DNA from: Paragonimus skrjabini miyazakii
Lineage: Eukaryota; Platyhelminthes; Trematoda; Plagiorchiida; Troglotrematidae
NCBI GenBank assembly: GCA_014338405.1
Contig: JTDE01001585.1
Span: 69,338-133,337, forward strand
Direction: 5' to 3'
Length of the DNA stretch: 64,000 bases
The notes below the pieces were generated by a model. The model had not been told where the DNA came from. It did no database searches and saw nothing but the letters and a program-made list of their open reading frames with translations. The position numbers and the translations under genes are program-made. Positions 12,238 to 25,900 of the stretch are shown in pieces. Each line of letters begins with the position of its first letter. Within the stretch, counting starts at the first letter, position 1.

Positions 12238-12276
12238 AAATCGTGCGCATTTACGTTTTTGACTACTCTACTAAAA
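12219..12276 (-). repeat. Inverted terminal repeat, right arm (58 bp)
   Basis: Partner of 11331-11388. It sits at the truncated 5' side of the minus-strand PLE, so a piece of the element's 3' end lies inverted in front of its 5' remnant. Confidence 0.8.
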
Positions 12277-15200
12277 CATGGATGCATCAAATGACAGAAT
12301 TCTAGTAGGTTACACCAAATTACACAACACACACTTGTTGAGTAATTAAACATCAAATGGCAGTTACTTGATTATCGTATTTTCTACTAGGGACAAAAGT
12401 TTCCGCTTACAGCGTTATTTCCGTTTACTACGACTCTGTTTTGTGTGCTCAATAAATCCATTACAACGACTTTCCTTTAGTTGCCTATAAACGGAGTTTA
12501 GTTGATAGGTCATCCATACGATTAGATTCTTCAGCTCAGAATGATAGATTCCAACGGAAAATCCACTTGTGGATGGATTTTTGTAAAAGTCACATCGACT
12601 AGGTACCAGCTAAACTGCATATGTGCTGTATCAGATAAAGGTTTTGGCCTATAGTTGCAAGTTTTTGATCCTGTTGTTAAAACGATTCGTCTCAGACCTA
12701 ATCTGATGTTTAAGAGCGGCTTACGTAAGCCAGCTGTGGAATCAGTCTGATTAATTTTAGTCCTATTTCATTTGGTCAGTAAAACTTACACTTAGCCTGC
12801 CAGCTTATTTACGGTTGTAATTACGGCCACAATGGCAGCATAAATAAACGTCGATGCCTGTGAACACCACAAAAGATCCTCAAGAGTCTAATCAATTCAG
12901 CAGGATGGTATGCCGGCTCGGGTGAGGAAATGCAACTTAATCCACCGTCATTTATTTCAAAGAATAATCAACTTACTGAATGGAAGGTAGCTGCACCATG
13001 GTTGATACGAATGTGACCACAAGTCTCAGTCCGTAGTTAACAGGTCATTAATCAGTGAACTGAAAGTTACACGACTTTACGAGTGATCTGCTTAGACTAA
13101 TTCAACTTTGTCATGTTCAGTTTTTCGTATTACTCGTGTCCAAACAAACCCGAGAGATGTATTTACATGTTACTGTTGCTCCCTCACAGTCAATCTACTT
13201 CCCAAAGAGCCTGACCGAATTGCGACCATTACTCGTTAGAATAAATTTGCGTATGAGCAATGTCCGACATGGTTTAGCTTTTGAATTGGAGAAATTCTAG
13301 GAATGATGAGAAATGGAATAATAACTCTTTTCGGACTTTTTCAAGTAATGTTGAAATGTGTGTTGCCAAACCGCTCAAACAATAAATGTTTTACGAAGTG
13401 ACTATTCAGTTGGCCACTCGTTTAGCTGTTCATTGGTCTGAAGTTGGTCTCAACAGAACTCCACACTGTGGAAGTACAACTCTTTTCTCTGGTTAACAGA
13501 AGTCATTATGGACATTGTAAACCTTCACCATCACATCTAGCAACGTGATATTCTTTTGGCGGACGTATTTCTAGGCTAGCATGATCAACCAATACGTGCC
13601 AGATATAGATTGTCAGTCATGTGCCAATTGAAAGTTGAGTAGAATATAAAAATTTTAAAGTAATTTGCCATAATTTTCGTGCAATTTGTAGCACGCTGGT
13701 TAACTTACACGCCTTCATTTTCGACCTTGAAAAATGCTACTAGAAAATCATTCACCAGGATCTCAATAGAGCACAGATCTGGACGAAAAGCACGTTCATG
13801 GTTATGTGGTGGTTTCCAGTGAGTGTACCTTCACATCCATCTAAATGAAAAAAATCTCTCCGTTCGTAATATTCGATATTTTATAGCCAAGTACCGTTGT
13901 ACTGATCGAACGCAGTCATTTAGTGATTTGATGCGTAAAGTACGCTGTACATTTTTGATGACATTCTCAGTTAGCATTCAAAATGGCAAATTTGTGGGCA
14001 AGTAGTTTGTATCAGGTTTTGCTCCAAAACAGAATGCGAAATGAAGTTGGATCGTAAAATCATTTAGCCGTTAAGTGATTTGTTATTCTCGCTGAAATAT
14101 ATAATTACTAATTGATGAGATGTTGGTAACCATAGTTTTTTAAAGTCTATACCAAACCATGATGCGCTAAGTTTTAGCCAAGTATCAAACAAATCCATTC
14201 AATCAGTGTTTTAAAGCAAACGAGAATGCATTTTCTATGTTTTAGGCAAAAACATGGAAGAAACTGATTCTGGCTGACAAATGAAGTTGTGCATTACTTG
14301 TTCATAATTGAGATTTTCGTTATCCAGAGAAATTTGGAATAGATTAAAGTGTTCTCTGAATAGCAAAGTTCATACTCTTTAATATTGTCCAAATAGCGTC
14401 ATGGTGTTGTTAGAAAATACCAAAGCGATTTTGCTCATAATTCTACATAGGATCTTTTGGAAGAATAGCATGACTTGACTCCATATGGTATTACTGTCTT
14501 CTGGGAAAATTTATGATCAAACACGCAGCATGGGATATTACAGAATCGAGTTTGCGAGCAACTTCATAGCAAAAGATGGTGTTTTTCAAACTCCGTATTT
14601 TTGTTGAGGTTTTTTCAGGCTGCCGCCAGTCAATGCGATGCCAAGGCTTGCCTCAGTGTTATAGGTAGTAGTATAAAGTGAGAATACATACAAATAGCAG
14701 AATACAATCTCTTACCAAGGAAAAACTCAATGTATTGTTAATGGTTATTAGTAAAATGCTATAATTCAGCCGGGTAGGAACTCAGAAATCTGGGAGGTTC
14801 GTCATTGACGTTTGTGGTCCATACAGCCACCCTCCAAATCTTCTACACTCTTTCCTATATGGAGTCGTTTGGTTAGATTATTTCCAACATACCTGACAGT
14901 TTTGCTACATATGCAGATAGCTACGCTTTTGATGTACATAAGGGGTAGATTAATAATGGCTTAATTTGAGACCAATGAAGAAACCGAATACTACTGATAA
15001 CTAAAATTATCAGTGGTCAATATTCTTCATTTTGCCACCAAAAAGTGATCAATAAATGTAAAATTAGCATGGTTAGCAGCTTGTTCATAGTGCCAGTAAT
15101 AATCATCTACATACTTACTCATCGTATATACTTCCAAAATATAAACAGGAATAGAACTAATTTTTGTGGGACATTAGAGAGGCAAAACGAATTCGTTAAG

Positions 15201-18200
15201 ACCTTGTGCACGTTAGTAATACACAGTTCGAGGGGGAAATATTGACGTTATGCTATAATGCACTAATCAAACAAACATTTGTAACGTCCACACGGTTGTT
15301 AGATGGTTCACTGAAAAATATTCAGCAAAAGCCCCGTGCCCTTGTACTTTTTGTTCACTTACTTCTGTATATTGAATTTTGTGTTTGTGTTCAAGAGGAA
15401 CAGGTTGGCCAACTGAAGTGATATAAATATGTAATCTGACTTTATAGACTTGTCTTCATTATATATGAAAAGGTTTAATGCTCGGTCACCTGCATTAAGT
15501 GTCTGTATGGTTGCATCAATGTATAACGGTTGACCATCCTACTACACTGCCTAAAAAAAGGTATTTTCTAACGTGTAAATATAATATTCATAGCCGCTGA
15601 TGTTAGGTGGGAAGGAGTACACTCAAGTACACCTGATGAATAATATGTACAAAAACGTTAATGCTATTACATGGGGATCGCGACATTTATGTTTTCTTCA
15701 TTGAATTCTGTTTATTTAAGGTCTACGGTTCAATTGCTTCTGCTATCTTACAGGGTGTTCTGTTTTCTTTATCACTTTCGAGCCAATATACAATATCTGC
15801 GTCTAAGAAAATAGACATTCAATTTCAGGAATACTGTCAACCTTTTTCAAAACTGCATAATGATAAGTAACGAAGAAGGCATTAAACATCGAGGTGTTGC
15901 TATACAACAAGTATATTGGTCAACCAATGAGATGGTAAAACCGAATCAAACAAAACTGTCATCTGTGCCTTTGTACACATGGTTCTTCAATCCAGTTCAA
16001 GATGGATGATGGTCAAACTTTTTGACACTGCACCTACGTATTATCATATTTAATTAGTTCACATCAATTCAATTTTACCAAATGCCGGAAGCTTCTCAAC
16101 CATTGTGTAGCATTTAAATAGTTTGAAACGATACATGCAACAAGTTTCATTATTTATCGTCACATTCACCCTCACTTGTAATATTGTCCCTCAGTTGCCC
16201 TACCCCGATCATCTCATTGGAGACTTTAAATCGGTAAATTATTTTCTCAATTTCCATCTGAAAGCCAAGGATTCAATAAATTCCATCCGTTTTATTACTT
16301 CCAATCGAGATAGTCCAGTTCGTGCCACAAAGCATCTTTTCATTAACAAGAGCTTCATATTGTGCATATTCAGCAGGCTTTCTTCTTGTACAATTTCTGT
16401 ATGAACAGCCTTCTCTTATTTTGTCTGTGAATTATACAATAAAGAGAGGACTGTCAACAAATTTTTAAAAAAAGTACGTATGTATACATTAAGGCGGTAT
16501 TTTATTCACATTGCTTATCAAGGATATTTTGTTCCTTTTTACGCATGGTTAGCCCATTGTGTACACAACTGAAACTTAGTCAAACAACTGCACTGAAACT
16601 GTGTTTAACTTGCTTTTTCTGTCAACCGCTTTACTTGCCTTGAACAGCAGACAATATTGAGATTGAAACTAGATGGTCAACATTTGATTAACGCTTGTGT
16701 TGAATCTTCATAAATTACACCCACTTAGACTATCCTAGTTTGCTTAGATATGAAACAACTTGTATCGGTAACAAACAACTCGTTCATGTTATGTAGACAG
16801 GGCCGTTTTTGTACACACATTATTACTTGGTTACGGTAAATATATTCCCCAACACGAACAACAACGGCCAAGTCAAGAGACTTTAATTCGTCAATCATCT
16901 CGAGGAGTAAATAGTGCATCTTGCCGAAAGATTTAATTGAATAAGTTACCTTATGTTATTTGCCAACAAGTTACATCTGACTCTTTTCGGTAATGGATAT
17001 ATAATCAATAGACTCGTCATAACACTCCCAAATGTGTCCAGTTAGGTTGGTTGTGATTTCTGATTAGACCAAAGTAGGTAACCAGATGGTGATCCCGAGC
17101 TTGTCATCTTTCATATAGAGTCATATTGATATAAGAGAAAAACTAAACACGTGACAAAATATTGCTTTCTTTAACCGATGAAAATGCAGCTTATATCAGT
17201 CAAACGTCTAACTATCACCTGAAAACTGTCTCACGTCATCAACAGTTTAGTTAGTAAAAAGTGAACAAAGACTTTCAGAATAAACGAAACTTCTAACGAG
17301 CAGATTTATGAACTCCATCATTTTGCATTAATCTCATTATTGTTACATAAACATAACTAATTTTTTAATGGAAAATTAGATTCAATTCAAAAGATGTAAT
17401 CTAATCGACTGGCCTTCAATGTTTTCTACGCAGACTCTCGACTCGGTCAAAATAAACCAAAGAGGTCTTCAGCAGTAGAAGATCAAGAGTACGGCACGCG
17501 TTACAATGAGAATCATTTGAGAGACTTTTGATTAACATCCCCGGTTTGAACACTAAAGGGTGTGAAGATCAGACTCTGTCACATAACGATAAATGCAAGA
17601 TGGTTTGAAATGCCCAAAATTTAGCGACTTACGGATAATCTAGTGGACAGTTATGAGAATATCGAGACGTTTGACTTCAATATTAATGGCCTTGATGTGC
17701 GCGGGCCGTAACATGAAGGTAATGTGCGTTGGCCAGGAATAGAAGAAGAAGATATGATTGATTGTTTATAGAGCACAAGTAAGAAGGACGTGAAGGAATG
17801 GGTCATGTCGACAAGCGAACACATTTCCAATTTTTACGTCACTATATTTGAGGAAATTTAATCGTCGACCAGTTTTAATGTGTACCGATGGTAATCATTC
17901 TCTGGCAAACCAATTTCTGATAATTGTAGACGGCACTAAAAAACGAGTTGCATGCTCAGCACGTAGACCTGGTCCAAATCTGAGTAAAAACTATGAGGCA
18001 GACCGCTTACCGAGCACACAAAAATATCGAGACATAACGCTCTACGGCTGAGTTGGTAGTTACTCCGTGACAGCAGTAATGTAATCCCTACGTAGCTGTT
18101 CTTGGATGCCTTACTGTAAACCCACCATAGCTTCGTATTGACCTCTCAGACTGAGAGGAAAGAACACTTCCGATAGGCTGTTCCTGAAAGATGATCTAAC

Positions 18201-18689
18201 ATGAACTGATAGATTTTGACAACCGTTTTTCAAATTTTCCTTAAAAATTTGTAAAAATTACAAATATTCCATTTCTGTTCAGGATATTTTGGATTACATT
18301 AGATAATTTCTTTTGGTTCCAAAATTAGACATGCCGGATATGGAAAGAAATTTCTACTGATGAAAGCCAGGATATATCATATTTTATCACGGATGTCGTG
18401 TCACCCTTAGACGTTTCCCAACTTTTAAACAAACGTGCTTGAGCGTTTTCCGTGGCGCTAGCCGTATAACTTAAAAACCCACCCTTGTATGTCCGACAGC
18501 AGATGGCAGTGAATCTATCAGCACCATGGTAATACACAATACAGTGGCCGATCACTAATCGATTTTTTATATTTTAATCCTCCATCTTTTCATTGCTGAG
18601 TTTCTAGTGTTTCCCTCATTTCTCCATTATTTCCATTACCCTAAATTTGCCCTTGTGAATCCAGTCAGCAAATGTTGTATACACGGCAT
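12277..18689. other. Intronic sequence, nothing recognised
   Basis: No domain, RNA or element is supported. Plus-strand open frames of 60-93 codons between 15045 and 16404 are hydrophobic, lack motifs and are of the size expected by chance in AT-rich DNA. Confidence 0.5.
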
Positions 18690-18789
18690 NNNNNNNNNNN
18701 NNNNNNNNNNNNNNNNNNNNNNNNNNNNNNNNNNNNNNNNNNNNNNNNNNNNNNNNNNNNNNNNNNNNNNNNNNNNNNNNNNNNNNNNN
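18690..18789. other. Assembly gap (100 N)
   Basis: Exactly 100 N; size unknown. Neither flank matches a repeat recognised elsewhere in the window. Confidence 0.99.
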
Positions 18790-21190
18790 GCGAATTACCT
18801 GTCCACAACCGCCGACTTCAATCCATTTCTATTATCATCGGAACTCTTGAAAAAATTCGAATATTGAGACAAGTCACATACGTAACTAGAACCGAGCCGT
18901 GGTTGTTAGATAAAAAAACTTCACTATTTTGCCTATAAACAGTCACTCCTTCATCCATTTGACTATTATTTCGTGTATGTAATTGACAAGAACGAACAAA
19001 GTGTTGCTAGAGCATACATCTTTCATAACAATTAAAACCTTATTCAAAAACGGCGTTCGCTCAGAATAGCAGCATCTGATTGAGTTCACATTAAAACAGA
19101 CGGCTCATTCGATTGCTGTCCGATCGATGACACATGGCTAATTACTTTGATAAATGATGGGGTATGAGACATGATTAAGCAGCTCAGTCTTACATTCCAC
19201 CACTATTCACATATGTAACTGTGAGTCTAATACGTTTGGTTTGACATGCTTGCAAGAGACGCGATTGATTGATTGCTCAGTGTTCACAAAAGCGAAGGCC
19301 TATTCATAAACTGGTAGAAACCAAACGAGAAGTGTACGATATAAGTGTTTGGATGAAAATGATGTCAAAGGGATTGTATTTTATATAGCTCACTCAGAAT
19401 TGTCAGTTGTAATGAGCAGATAGTGTCCACGCTTATCAATTCTCGGGATCAGTGTCCATTTAAGGAAACAGCTGAAACAATGCAAAGTATACCACACTCC
19501 ATTTTCCACAGTCCTCATGAATAACAAGACCACTCTTGAAAGCTGTCGGTAAAATAGCAGTATCCTCAAAAGACAGGATTATTATTCTGAAATTTTCATT
19601 GAAATGACAGATATGTAGATCATCAGTGTCTTGAGACGATACTATGAACTTTTAATTGGTTGGGCATGCAGAACAATCGATGAGCTAATGAAAAAGTACC
19701 TGCTTAATACTTTCTAACCCTTAGTGTCACAACCCATAGTAAGTTGGGAAAGCTTCAGCTCAGTTAGCCATCCGGTCCGTATTGGATATATCACAGTCAT
19801 TCTGAGAATAAAGCAACTGAAAGGAAGTAGCTACGTTTACATATTGCTTCAAAAGTATGTGCAGGGTTGACCCAACAATCAGTCTACCGTTTGGTTTATC
19901 GTTGACGGCCTCATTGTTAAGGGGTAGTTAGCTTGGTACAAAAGTGACAACGCTGGGGCTTAACAGTACACGTTACAGGTTACTTGATCGACATTATTTG
20001 GGTCTTAAATATCGAAACAACTGATCAAGTATTGCTTGCTGATGTAGTGTTTTCAAACCAATGCGAACTACCGCCAGCGCCCAACACTCACAGCCTTGCG
20101 GCGTTAAATGGCTCAATAAAGACAGATTTATATCAAGAGCACCAGTCTGCACCAAGCTTTTTTCCAGCCACTGTCCACCCTATACCATAAGTTATCACTT
20201 CCAGTTGCCTACCATATGCCAAAGAATTGTTGCCCTCTGAAATAGCAGTAAGCTAATAACATGAGTTATATATGATTTGCATTGTGTAGTTGCATTTTAA
20301 ACCGATCCGAATCACGGTATGCAACGATCCATGAATAATCACATACCATTCATCGCCACTAATCCTATGGGACACAGCTGCAATCAAAGTCGCTTCGAGA
20401 CGAACTGTTAAGAGATTGAGGGAATTTAACTTGAAACCTCGCACAGGAAAGCCAAAAGCATTGAGCCGTTTACCAATATACTGTTGGGTAGTTTGTAGCT
20501 AAAGCAGTCGCAACTTGAACAAAATTGTGATCACACTTGTCCACCGACGACGGGTTTTTCTCCCAATGAATAGACCCAAATTATTAAAGGGTTATTTTCC
20601 TAAAACGAATTTAAATAAACAGACCACCGTGTGGGCAGATCAGGTTATCATTCCGCCTATTCTTAGACATTGGTTAACTCCTTGTTCACAGCCAAATCGT
20701 TAAAACCTCTGCCCAGTCTATACGTACTTGAGCAACAACCATCCCTGCTACTTTTCAGCCAACTTTCTACGTGACTGCCACAGTTTTAAAGATGGGAAAA
20801 TCACCCTGACAGTATGTGTCTGTTTATCCGTTGTAGCGGTTCGCAGATTCCATATGTTTAACCATTCGATTCTGACATGTTATACGCTCATGTATTCTTA
20901 AGTTCGGCCGTCTTCCGTTTAAACTGAGGAACAGACTGTTTCATTGACGGAATGTACAGCGTAATTTACATTCTCCTCATCAAAGTGACAGAGTAACAAA
21001 AGCGTTCAATATTTAGCTGTTATCTACGAGTCCTTGAAACTATAAATAGGGAAATATGTTTTCAAACAAAGTTGAATCCACTGATGTTGAGCGCATGTCA
21101 TAATGCCGGAAAATTAATAATCCAGATATATTGCTAATCAATGGAAGTTTAAAAGTGTTTAGAATTTGAAGGAATGACCATGCATATCAG
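18790..21190. other. Intronic sequence, nothing recognised
   Basis: No feature supported. A somewhat GC-rich open frame at 19984-20190 (+) has no motif and no clear acceptor. Confidence 0.45.
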
Positions 21191-22900
21191 TTCGATGCAG
21201 CAATCAGCTTACTGAATTTAGTACTGAATGTAGTAAGACTTAAGCCAAACAAGCGCTCCGGTACAGTCATTTTAGACAGGGACGTGTATGTACAGAAGAT
21301 GCGGTCAATATTAGGTGATCGAACAAAGTTTCAGTAAATAGACACGGTGGACAACGTCACTGGAATAGAAGGTTACATGGGGTGGCATCTTCAATTTCTC
21401 TTACAACTGCACATAATTGATGACGTGACGTACAAGTTCCTTAAACCGTGTGGGCCGTTGACGCCTCAGCTTTACGGCCTCCCTGAAACACACAAATCCG
21501 AAATGCCTCTTAGACCTATCCTAGTAATGACAAATTCTCCGTACCATAAAATGGCACACTGGTTAGTCACTATCTTAACCCTATTAAAACAAAGATTTCA
21601 GGTATATTCTGCCAAACATTATTTTGAACTGATCAGTGCCTTGGACAACATCAATCCTAGTAATACGTTTTACGTCCAGTCACTGTTCACAAATGTCCCG
21701 TTACATGAGACAATTGATTATATTTGCGAACTCGCTGAGACGAGCCACATTACTTCGCCTCTGCCTAGTGATACTCCGGAGGAAGCTTTATTGTTATGCA
21801 CGGAAAACGTCAGCTTCCGTTTTCTTGATCGGTCCTACCGACAATTAGATGGGGTATCCATAGGAAATCCATTAGGGCCCATCTTAGCTGACTATTTCAT
21901 ATTAAGGATAGAACAGGAGTTAGCTGCAGATATATCAAGTCTGTCATACTACAAACGCTATGTTGATGACACATTAGTATTCAGTCGTTCCAAACAAGCA
22001 GTAGATAACCTAGTGCGAAGCTCAAATAATTGTCATCCCAATCTGAAGGTAAAATCTGAATTTGAGACTGATAATTTTTGCCGTTTTTAGACATACTCAT
22101 AAGTCGCCGGGAAGATGGCTCTATCAGAAGAAGTGTTTATAGGAAATCCACGTGGTCCGGTCAATACCAGAATTTCAGTAGTTTCGCACCGGTCCATCAT
22201 CAACGAACACTAATGAATACACTATTCACACGCGCAAGATGTATCTGTACACAAGATAGTCTTGTGGAGGAATTAGTGCTAATCACAACTGTACTACAAA
22301 CTAATGGGTATCCAAAACGGTTCATAGAAAAGCACAGTAGACCAAAACCGCCATCTGAACAGGCGATCACTGTAAGACAAAATAAGATTTATGTAGAATT
22401 GCCTTTTGGAGGCTATTACGGAATGCATAAAACAACGCAAAGACTGATTAATGTGATCAAACGAGCACTCAACGCAGTCGAACTGTGTGTACTAGCTCGA
22501 ACTCGGAAGCTGCCTCTACCGTCAATCAAGGGAGTTCAGCCTGCCGATGCCACCTCACACTGTATCTACCAGAACCCAGAGATGCTTGATCATTTGCTTA
22601 GTGGCTCAGAACTACGTATTAACGAATAGCGGCAGTGTCGTCGAACACAATCAAAGCAACCAGTGTTCATAGTCGTTAGACACATCATGACAACTGGTCA
22701 CGTCATCGACACGGCTTGCACATTCAGAATCTTATTACGTCATCCCAATACAAGATGCTTGCGGTTTGCCTAGGCTGTCGCAATCAATCGACTGAAACCG
22801 GTTCTGTTGGTTCAGAAACAACAGCTCGTGAGCATGACTTTGCCCTGGACTTTGGCAACATCATCTTAAATACTCGTCTGTACGCTGAAGGTTATTGGTA
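21191..22900 (+). mobile_element. Penelope-like element with near-complete reverse transcriptase, decayed endonuclease
   Basis: The most complete PLE in the window. It reads RT, then linker, then a mostly deleted GIY-YIG region, then the C-terminal tail. It shares nearly identical DNA with the copy at 1660-1890 (including the tcgtcg..cacaatcaaagcaaccagtg segment), so it is the same family. Upstream of about 21190 similarity to PLE proteins fades. The far 3' tail with the hammerhead motif is absent, the sequence diverging after about 22855. Confidence 0.88.
21212..22629 (+). pseudogene. PLE reverse transcriptase and linker, one stop, one frameshift, endonuclease deletion
   Basis: The frame opens near 21212. 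KPNKRSGTVILDRDVYV gives RT motif 1 of Penelope-type RTs. An in-frame TAA follows at 21335-21337. Then come YGLPETHKSEMPLRPI, SLFTNVPLHETIDYI, DGVSIGNPLGPILADYF and YKRYVDDTLVF, with the catalytic YVDD box intact at 21959-21970. At about 22080 the frame shifts by one within the conserved FLDILISRR block. The second frame (22078-22629) carries TRARCICTQDSLVEEL, TNGYPKRFI and YVELPFGGYYG, then reaches HCIYQ. There about 50 bases corresponding to the GIY-YIG core are lost compared with the 1.5 kb copy, leaving NPEMLDHLLSGS. Despite a good catalytic motif, the stop, frameshift and deletion make it a pseudogene. Confidence 0.88.
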
Positions 22901-25900
22901 AATGAAAATAGGGTGAACAATTTTCTTGCCAGTAAACTATTAGTTTCATCAGTAGTCTAGTTAGCGGGAATTTCATGCTCTGTGTGACAGTCGAGTGCTT
23001 CTTTATCATGGTCTGTAAACCGTACTTTATTGGGTGACAGCTGTGATTTTACAGATTCAAACAACAGTTCCGATTGCCAGTTCGAGGTTGGGTCTTCTCC
23101 GTTCATTTTAAACTGACAGTCCAGCAAATTTTTTTAAGTTTCTTGTCTTGCGTCCGATTATAAAATGAACAGTAGATGATAACCGGGATAGCGGTTCCGG
23201 TAATAGTTATCCTTTGACTAGATATTGTCCAAAAACTTGTTGAATTTACATGAGCACTCGTAGAAGTTGTAAAAACAACTCGGTGTACGTTTGAATCCTG
23301 AATTTTTCTGCGTTGTAAACTATGAAAACGTACTCTGTAAGTGTTTGTTGGGTAAAGTGCACCGGAAGCACACTGCCAGTTTTGTTTGTTGTTATATTTT
23401 TGGCAAACAAATCCAGCAAACTCCAGCATCCGTCATTCATAATGTAGACAGTGAGTTGAAGATTGATCAGTTACGCATAAATGATGAACGCAAAAATTGC
23501 AAAGCGATTAAGGATCGATCATTTGGGGACGGGGTGGGAACTAGAAACGACTGATTACAATAGTATGTCGTAAATGCCTTATTTTTAATGTGGTAGCCTA
23601 TTCAGTCAACCTAGTTGCATAAATGCAGTTATCTAGAAGAGTCAAGACGGGGATCAGTGAAATAAACCTGGTGTAAAAGATCTTCGGAGAATGAAACAGG
23701 TACGTGATTAGCAATTACGTTCTACTTGTTGTTTCCATTAGAATGAGATGTGTGTCCATGTTGGCAGGAAATGGAATTGATTCAACCACTACTATAAGTT
23801 GGACCCAGTGTCCAATGATTTTGAAACAGCGACACGCTATACATATGTAACTTAATCCTCTTTGTGTTCAGCATATCTAGTTGCCTATACCAGTTGATTA
23901 CAGGTCGATCTAAAACCAGCGTCCATGTGGTCCAGAGATGGTAACTATCAGTTCTGTTCATAATGTATGTTACTTTTGTGATTTCGCTGATATACCTGTC
24001 GCTTTCAATCACTATCTTGTTCCCTATACATTTTCTAGATTAGGTTTACAGCGCGTATCTGAATTCTGGCCTGCAACTAAGTATGAATTCAAGTTGATTT
24101 CAGACGTCATCTCAATTCAGCCTTTGTATTAGTTATGGTGTAATCCACCCTGGATGAATCTACATAAACCTCACATTTTGACAACATTCTAGGTGGGATA
24201 CTGTCGAACAAATTTCAACCATTCAAATGTATCGGAAGTGAACGTAGTATAGTTTATTTGTGATTAATCGACTCCGATACTTGTTCAATCCGAAGCTTCA
24301 CAACACACCCTATATCATCCCCTTAAGTGGAAGAATATTCGTGCGGTTTTATTCTCTCGGACATTTGTCTCGATGGCATGAACTCGTTGGAACCGGCTTG
24401 TAAATATCTTTAGTTACAGATACAAAACGATGCTTACGTTTGTTCTAATTTTCTACTTGATTTATCAGTAAAATGTTCTAACATCCTGTAAAACAGTGAG
24501 CTACTTGCATTAGCATACACTCGTTTTCTGTATTCAAAGAAGTGTACCTCAGACTACGTTTCACGCCAATGTATAGGTTTAAGAAGCAAACTTGTTTTGA
24601 AGTCTTGTTCTAATGAATGAACCCAAGTGTCCAGAGATAGTAGTTTCCTGTTATTTGATTCTGTTTTCATAATGATGGGCTGAACACTACAACGATCAGT
24701 ATGTCTTATCACGCTCTGCTATACAAAATACGAAGAACCCAGGAACCGAATCATACCATTGAGTATGTGGATGTTGTCTTGGTCATCATCACCGTATACC
24801 TCGCCTGAACCGGATTCAACAATTTGAACATGGCTTTCAATCATATCTTTGTAACTGTGAAGTGCAGTGAAGCGACACTAGCTGTGAGCAAGCTGTTTTC
24901 TTTTCGGTGAATGTCTGCATTTTACTGTTTCTACTGAAGGAAATGAAATGAACGAGATCCATCAAACGTTTATTCTAACTGTAGGAAAATTGCACTTAAT
25001 TGCGGTGAACATCAAAAAAGCACTTTCCAATGAAATCTTTGCATAGTTTTGTTAAAATATTTGTGCGCTATCAATAAGGTAAGTAAGAATCTACAACAAT
25101 TATCCAATCTGTAGCCCAGCCACTTGACCCATAAAAAACAATACTTCATTGAACAATGAATTATGAACAATCCGCTTTTCAGTGCATTTGAGTTTGATCA
25201 GCTTATGAGGCGACTCTCATAATCTCAAGCTACACAGCTTCTTAAATACTGATATAAAGTTTCGTTAAAAAGTATTACAATGTCCTATAGATCACTTCTG
25301 AGTACAAATGCACAGCGTTAGAAATTCAGTTTGTAGACCCTGGCTGATATTTGACAAGCATAATTGCCTACGTTCTCGGAAAAAATGTTTGGTATTTGTG
25401 CGGAGTGTTAGTTTTCAGAGATTGACTTTGTACTGGAAAACGACGAAAGCGGTAGGTCGGTATCTGCATTATTTTGCTGCGCTAGACTATTGAATTATTT
25501 GTATTACGCATACAATTATATTGCAAACATCAGAGATACACAATTACGTCAGTAGGCCAGTATACGGATGATATGAATTTAAGTGGCTAGGTGAAAGTGA
25601 GTGGGCAGAATCCCGCTTTGATTGCTCACTCCATGGCCTAAGCCCTTCGAATCAACTAAGTTGAATTGATGTATGGATAAAACCGCCAGTTAGGCGACAC
25701 AACAGATACGTGTTCGTTGGTCTTTTTGGAGTTAGGATTTCGTGACAGACTAATCCACATACGGGTGTTGCACTGGAAGGACATACGCCATGGACGTTTC
25801 AGTTAACTACAAACGTAATATGATCGCGCAAACAGGAAAATCAATCCACATTGGTCATGATGTTTTTTACCCTTTGGTCACTATGCACACCCTTTATGTA

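Larger units (their letters stand above)
11331..12276 (-). mobile_element. Penelope-like element fragment with inverted terminal repeats
   Basis: The minus strand encodes the end of the PLE reverse transcriptase, the GIY-YIG endonuclease and the C-terminal tail between 12237 and 11491. The coding remnant is flanked by 58-bp inverted arms, 11331-11388 and 12219-12276. The family differs from the copies at 1.5, 22 and 35 kb in protein sequence. It is 5'-truncated (no RT core) and broken by an in-frame stop. Confidence 0.85.

Noticed and set aside
19984..20190. Slightly GC-rich open frame that might be an exon
   Set aside because: No good acceptor at its 5' side, starts inside AT-rich sequence, and no recognisable protein.
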